Part shown: one piece after another, positions 6,043-9,295 of the stretch
Layout of the letters: the number at the start of each line of letters is the position of its first letter
Numbering within the stretch: position 1 is the stretch's first letter
Assembly: GCA_002449575.1 (NCBI GenBank)
Contig: DJXC01000188.1
Coordinates: 1-9,295 of the forward strand
Reading direction: 5' to 3'
DNA: 9,295 nucleotides
Source of the DNA: Ruminococcus sp. UBA7014
GTDB lineage: Bacteria > Bacillota > Clostridia > Oscillospirales > Ruminococcaceae
The notes under the pieces: model-generated
Told to the model about the DNA's origin: nothing
Seen by the model: the letters and a program-made list of their open reading frames with translations, nothing else
Databases searched by the model: none
Translations under genes and position numbers: made by a program

Positions 6043-7506
6043 ATGAAGATGAAAAAAATGTTGGCAACGTTTCTGGCATTATCATTAAGTATATCTGCAT
6101 TTGTGACAATGACCGGCTCTGCTGAAGATACTGCTGCACCGTTGTTTGGCGATATTGACGGTTCTGGTGTGGTAGATGCCGCAGATGCTGCCTGCATTCT
6201 GAAATACGCTGCTGATGTCGGTGCTGGAAAATTCGGCGGTACACTGGAAGAATATATGAAAAATCCTGCCAGTGAGTCAAAAATAATTACTGATGGCGGT
6301 GATAATCTGACAATTGCTTCCTGGAATGATAACGACTTGAAAAATATGATTGAAGTATTTCATCAGGATTATCCGGATGTTAAAGTAGAATATGTCAACT
6401 GCGGAGCAAACAGCGGTGCAGATGCCAATGTGAAATATCAATCTTTTTTGAACAGTGGCGAGGGCGTGGATTTGTTTATTGCAGAATCTGGCTGGATTTT
6501 GAATTATATCAACGATGAAGGCTATGCAGTACCACTTTCTGAACTGGGAATTACAGAATCTGATTATGCAGATGCATATGAATATACAGTAGATATTGGT
6601 ACGGATAACAACGGGGTGCTGAAAGGCGCAAGCTGGCAGGCTTGTCCTGGTGGTTTTTGCTATAATACAACACTTGCTGAACAGTATCTTGGTGTAAAAA
6701 CTCCGGAGGAAATGCAGGAAAAAATCAGTGACTGGGATAAATTTGAAGATACTGCTGCTGAACTGCATGAAGTTTCCCATGGGGCTGTGACAATGACAGC
6801 AACGATGGACGGCATGTGGCAGTGTTATGCAACTTCTACTAATTCTCCGTGGGTTGTGGATGGAAAAGTCAATACCCAGACTGCACTTGACTTTACCAAT
6901 ATGCTCCTGCCTTATGTAGAGAATGATTATATTGACCCGACTGTGGAACAGTGGAGTGCTGACTGGAAGTCGCTCGGCAAAGACGGAAAAACATTAGGTT
7001 ATTTCTATTCGACATGGTGCTTGACTTCCGGTACACAGCTTGAAGAAAACTGTGGTACGGACGGCAACTGGAATATTGTAGTAGGACCTCAGGAATATTT
7101 CTGGGGCGGGTCATGGCTCTGCGTATCGCCAAAATGTGATAATAAAACCGAGGCTGCACAGTTTATTAAATATTTCACTTCTGATGCAGATTCTATGGAA
7201 AAATATGCCTTGTCTTCCGGTGATTTTGTGAATAATAAGAACGTTATGGAAAAAATTGCAGCAGGTGATTATTCCAATCCTCTGCTTGGCGGACAAAATC
7301 AGTTTGCTGTGCTGAAAGATGTCGCTGCGGATATCAGGCTGAATGAAACGATTACACCTTATGACGAAACTTTGAAACAAGCTTTCCGATATGCATTGTA
7401 TTCTACTATTTATGACGGCAGTGCAGAAGATGTTGTCAACGAATTCTTATCACAGGCAAAAAACAGTGTTCCGGAACTCTTTTCCGGCGGCACTTCTATA
7501 GGATAA
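6043..7506 (+). CDS. Secreted ABC-type solute-binding protein with N-terminal dockerin-like repeat
   Basis: This 487-residue protein starts with a classical signal peptide (residues 1-27: MKMKK, hydrophobic core, TGSA with probable cleavage after Ala27). There is no lipobox cysteine. Residues 36-57 form one dockerin/EF-hand-like calcium loop: Asp37, Asp39, Ser41, Asp45 and Asp48 occupy the usual ligand positions, followed by the helix AACILKYAA. From about residue 87 (NLTIASWND) to the end it has the layout of a family 1 extracellular sugar-binding protein of an ABC importer: FHQDYPDVKVEYV, a region rich in Trp/Tyr, GVLKGASWQACPGGFCYNTT as the family's 'open a path to substrate' segment, and WGGSWLCVSP near residue 354. 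Nine cysteines, including close pairs 201/206 and 360/365, could form disulfides. No permease or ATPase gene is adjacent. The ligand is unknown; a sugar is likely from family membership. How it is held at the cell surface is unclear. Confidence 0.92.
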   Translation: MKMKKMLATFLALSLSISAFVTMTGSAEDTAAPLFGDIDGSGVVDAADAACILKYAADVGAGKFGGTLEEYMKNPASESKIITDGGDNLTIASWNDNDLKNMIEVFHQDYPDVKVEYVNCGANSGADANVKYQSFLNSGEGVDLFIAESGWILNYINDEGYAVPLSELGITESDYADAYEYTVDIGTDNNGVLKGASWQACPGGFCYNTTLAEQYLGVKTPEEMQEKISDWDKFEDTAAELHEVSHGAVTMTATMDGMWQCYATSTNSPWVVDGKVNTQTALDFTNMLLPYVENDYIDPTVEQWSADWKSLGKDGKTLGYFYSTWCLTSGTQLEENCGTDGNWNIVVGPQEYFWGGSWLCVSPKCDNKTEAAQFIKYFTSDADSMEKYALSSGDFVNNKNVMEKIAAGDYSNPLLGGQNQFAVLKDVAADIRLNETITPYDETLKQAFRYALYSTIYDGSAEDVVNEFLSQAKNSVPELFSGGTSIG

Positions 7507-7514
7507 AAAATCAA

Positions 7515-7545
7515 GACCGTGCGGAATATTCTGCACGGTCTTTTT
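7515..7545. terminator. Bidirectional intrinsic terminator
   Basis: The arms gaccgtgc (7515-7522) and gcacggtc (7533-7540) form a perfect 8-bp GC-rich stem around ggaatattct, followed by TTTTT on the plus strand. On the minus strand the stem is followed by TTGATTTTTTA. It fills the 41-nt gap between the converging stop codons at 7504-7506 and 7548-7550, so it probably ends both transcripts. Confidence 0.92.
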
Positions 7546-7547
7546 GA

Positions 7548-9224
7548 TTATGCTGTTTCTGTTTCGGAAACTTCGGAAAGTGCGGGAGTTTCCGGAAGTT
7601 CTGTTTTTTCAGGCTGTATTTCTTCTACAGGGAAGAATCTGGCAAATTGCAGATGTTTCTGCATTCTTTTTGCGAAAATATCATAAGCAATGCAGATGCC
7701 GTAGGCAGCAGTTCCGGTCATCATAATGAAATAAGAAAGTGCATATTGTGACTTGGCTTCTGAAAGCATGTGATACATGATTCCGCCAAGGACTATCAGC
7801 GGCATGGAAACTGCAAGAAAATTTTTATTTCTCAGACAGCCGATAACTGCAAGCAGACAGCCCCAGAATACTAATTGTGCAAAGAAATCCATATAGGACT
7901 GTACTTTATCTGCACCGTCTACACAGACCCACTGCGCAAGCTTGCCTTTGTCTTCATACTGTTTTCTGACAGTATTGTTCCAGATACTCTGATAAGTTGT
8001 TTCGTTCCACTGTGACGTAAATTTCCGGTAGAAGAAATCCTTCCGGTACTGCGGATTTTCTTTGAAATAGTCCAGTCTTTCTTTCAGCAGATTGGAAGAA
8101 TAGGCTTTCATGGCTTCCTGATTCATGTTAAGTTCTTCAAATTTTGTCACAGAACAAGCACCACGATACCAGCCGGGCGCACGTCCGCCCTCACACATGC
8201 CCATGGCAATCCATGAAATATAGGGGATAGAATCACCAAGTTCCGTCCCACTTTTCTTTTCATAGTGAGAAATCACTGTCGGAAGCAGAGAAAGCCCCAT
8301 AACTCCTGCAAGGATAATATAGGCTGCATCTTTCAGCAGGTGTTTCCGGCGAAGCATCTGCACAACAGCAATAATCAGCATGGCAATCATGGTAATATAA
8401 TTATTATTTTTTACCATAACAGCCAGTCCCAGACAAATTGCTGAAATAATTCCCATCCAGATTTTATTTTTTTTGAAATACAAAATTTCCAGATATAAAG
8501 CCCATACTGCAAATGCAAATGCCGGAATAATTCCGTAAGTAAATGTACAGAAAATAACAGGCTGCGCACAGACTGCAAATAATAATACTGTCATGTGACG
8601 AACACGCTTGTCTTCAAATAATTCATGATTTATCAGGATAATGCCGTCATAAATCAGCGTGAGGAAAACAACATTCATCACTTGAATGAAAATAGTTGTT
8701 TCTTGTTCGCCAAAATTAGCATTTACAATTTTATATAAAAGTTCTGTCAGAAAGATATATCCCAGCTGAAACGGATATTCCTGCAAATACTTATCTGACA
8801 TGCCGGAATAGTCTCCAGAGGCAAATTTTTGTGCATATTCGGTCACATAAGCAGAGTCAAAAGTCGGCTGAACCATTGAAGAATTAACCCATATTGTCCC
8901 GGCAAGAATCGTCCAGACCGTGATAAAAATCAGTTCCGTCCGGAGAGAAAGTTTTTTCATTTTCGGGAGTATCAGAAAACAGATAATGCCGAACACGGCA
9001 AGCATGATGACATTCACAAGCATATCATCATGATGAAAAACAACAGATTCCTGTGCCTTAAAAATTCTGATAACAACAGTATCTACATCTTCGCCCTCTT
9101 TGACAATCTGCATTCCAGTAGTAGAGGAAAGACTCACAAGGCTTAACATCCCCATAATATAAATCATCAGCAGACTGATGACAATTCTGGTAAACGATTC
9201 AAATTTTACTGCAAATTTTGACAT
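7548..9224 (-). CDS. Polytopic membrane protein, probable GT-C-type glycosyltransferase
   Basis: This 558-residue protein has about 11-13 predicted membrane helices. A first helix at about 12-34 is followed by an extended segment (about 35-65), a hydrophobic helix pair at about 66-115, then a loop with Asp123 in QPTFDSAYVTEYAQKF and YLQEYPFQLGYIFLTELLY at about 146-164. More helices span about 176-318, a large soluble loop covers about 320-445, three helices cover about 447-516, and a Pro/Glu-rich cytoplasmic tail covers about 530-558. The helix-loop-acidic residue order and the YPFQLGY-type stretch resemble GT-C enzymes (PMT/ArnT/GT39-like) that use polyprenyl-phosphate sugars to decorate proteins, lipids or wall polymers. 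The call is by architecture. The start at 9222-9224 is supported by AGAAAGGA (9238-9245), although its 13-nt spacing is long. No promoter is visible in the remaining 71 nt, so the gene is probably distal in an operon from the right. Confidence 0.72.
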   Translation of the reverse strand: MSKFAVKFESFTRIVISLLMIYIMGMLSLVSLSSTTGMQIVKEGEDVDTVVIRIFKAQESVVFHHDDMLVNVIMLAVFGIICFLILPKMKKLSLRTELIFITVWTILAGTIWVNSSMVQPTFDSAYVTEYAQKFASGDYSGMSDKYLQEYPFQLGYIFLTELLYKIVNANFGEQETTIFIQVMNVVFLTLIYDGIILINHELFEDKRVRHMTVLLFAVCAQPVIFCTFTYGIIPAFAFAVWALYLEILYFKKNKIWMGIISAICLGLAVMVKNNNYITMIAMLIIAVVQMLRRKHLLKDAAYIILAGVMGLSLLPTVISHYEKKSGTELGDSIPYISWIAMGMCEGGRAPGWYRGACSVTKFEELNMNQEAMKAYSSNLLKERLDYFKENPQYRKDFFYRKFTSQWNETTYQSIWNNTVRKQYEDKGKLAQWVCVDGADKVQSYMDFFAQLVFWGCLLAVIGCLRNKNFLAVSMPLIVLGGIMYHMLSEAKSQYALSYFIMMTGTAAYGICIAYDIFAKRMQKHLQFARFFPVEEIQPEKTELPETPALSEVSETETA

Positions 9225-9295
9225 GACATTAAAAGCATCCTTTCTGGAAAAATTCAGATATTCTTATCATAGCGTGACATCCTCCCCCGCCTATA

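Noticed and set aside
6277..7380. Minus-strand frames of 88-167 codons
   Set aside because: They are antisense to the solute-binding gene, which has a signal peptide, promoter, ribosome binding site and terminator. The minus frames have none.
9266..9271. TATGAT as a -10 box for the membrane-protein gene
   Set aside because: No acceptable -35 exists 16-18 nt upstream within the window, so a promoter here is not supported.
9254..9295. Short minus frame from the right edge (YRRGRMSRYDKNI then TGA)
   Set aside because: It might be the C-terminal end of an upstream gene, which would fit an operon, but 13 codons are too few to support a gene call.

Overview
The window looks like chromosomal DNA from a low-to-moderate-GC Firmicute of the Ruminococcus/Oscillospiraceae type. 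The signs are a secreted substrate-binding protein carrying a dockerin-like calcium-binding repeat, near-consensus SigA promoters with AGGAGG-type ribosome binding sites, and a lysine-rich-anchored GH3 enzyme typical of gut clostridia. This is inferred from protein style only. No rRNA, tRNA, CRISPR array, transposase or prophage structural gene was seen.

Left part (1-5424, all minus strand): a clear promoter at 5396-5424 starts a transcript with a predicted leader of about 229 nt. It reads into a three-gene set: a membrane-anchored, outward-facing GH3 beta-N-acetylhexosaminidase-like enzyme (3859-5160), a soluble 592-residue coiled-coil protein with a Pro-rich linker and an unrecognised C-terminal domain (2039-3817), and a membrane-anchored coiled-coil protein of more than 669 residues that starts at TTG (2009) and runs off the left edge. 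Gaps are 41 and 29 nt, with good Shine-Dalgarno sequences and no terminators between. The leader is rich in symmetry: an 18-bp perfect palindrome 3 nt from the Shine-Dalgarno, a nested 57-bp double hairpin, and a further foldable segment.

Middle (5453-6042, minus gene then divergent promoters): a small protein with an N-terminal coiled coil and a C-terminal sigma-70 region 4-like helix-turn-helix, resembling phage-type ArpU/DUF1492 regulators but without visible phage neighbours. Its upstream region is shared with the strong divergent promoter (5978-6006) of the next gene.

Right part (6043-9295): a monocistronic plus-strand gene for an extracellular solute-binding protein that lacks a lipobox and instead has one dockerin-like repeat just after its signal peptide. 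It ends at a bidirectional terminator (7515-7545). Converging on it is a polytopic membrane protein (7548-9224) resembling GT-C glycosyltransferases, probably the last gene of an operon that begins outside the window.

The most distinctive feature is the left operon, which couples an extracytoplasmic amino-sugar hydrolase to two long, probably cytoplasmic coiled-coil proteins. It could be an uncharacterised envelope or cytoskeleton-like module. That role is inference; the sequence shows only the architecture.
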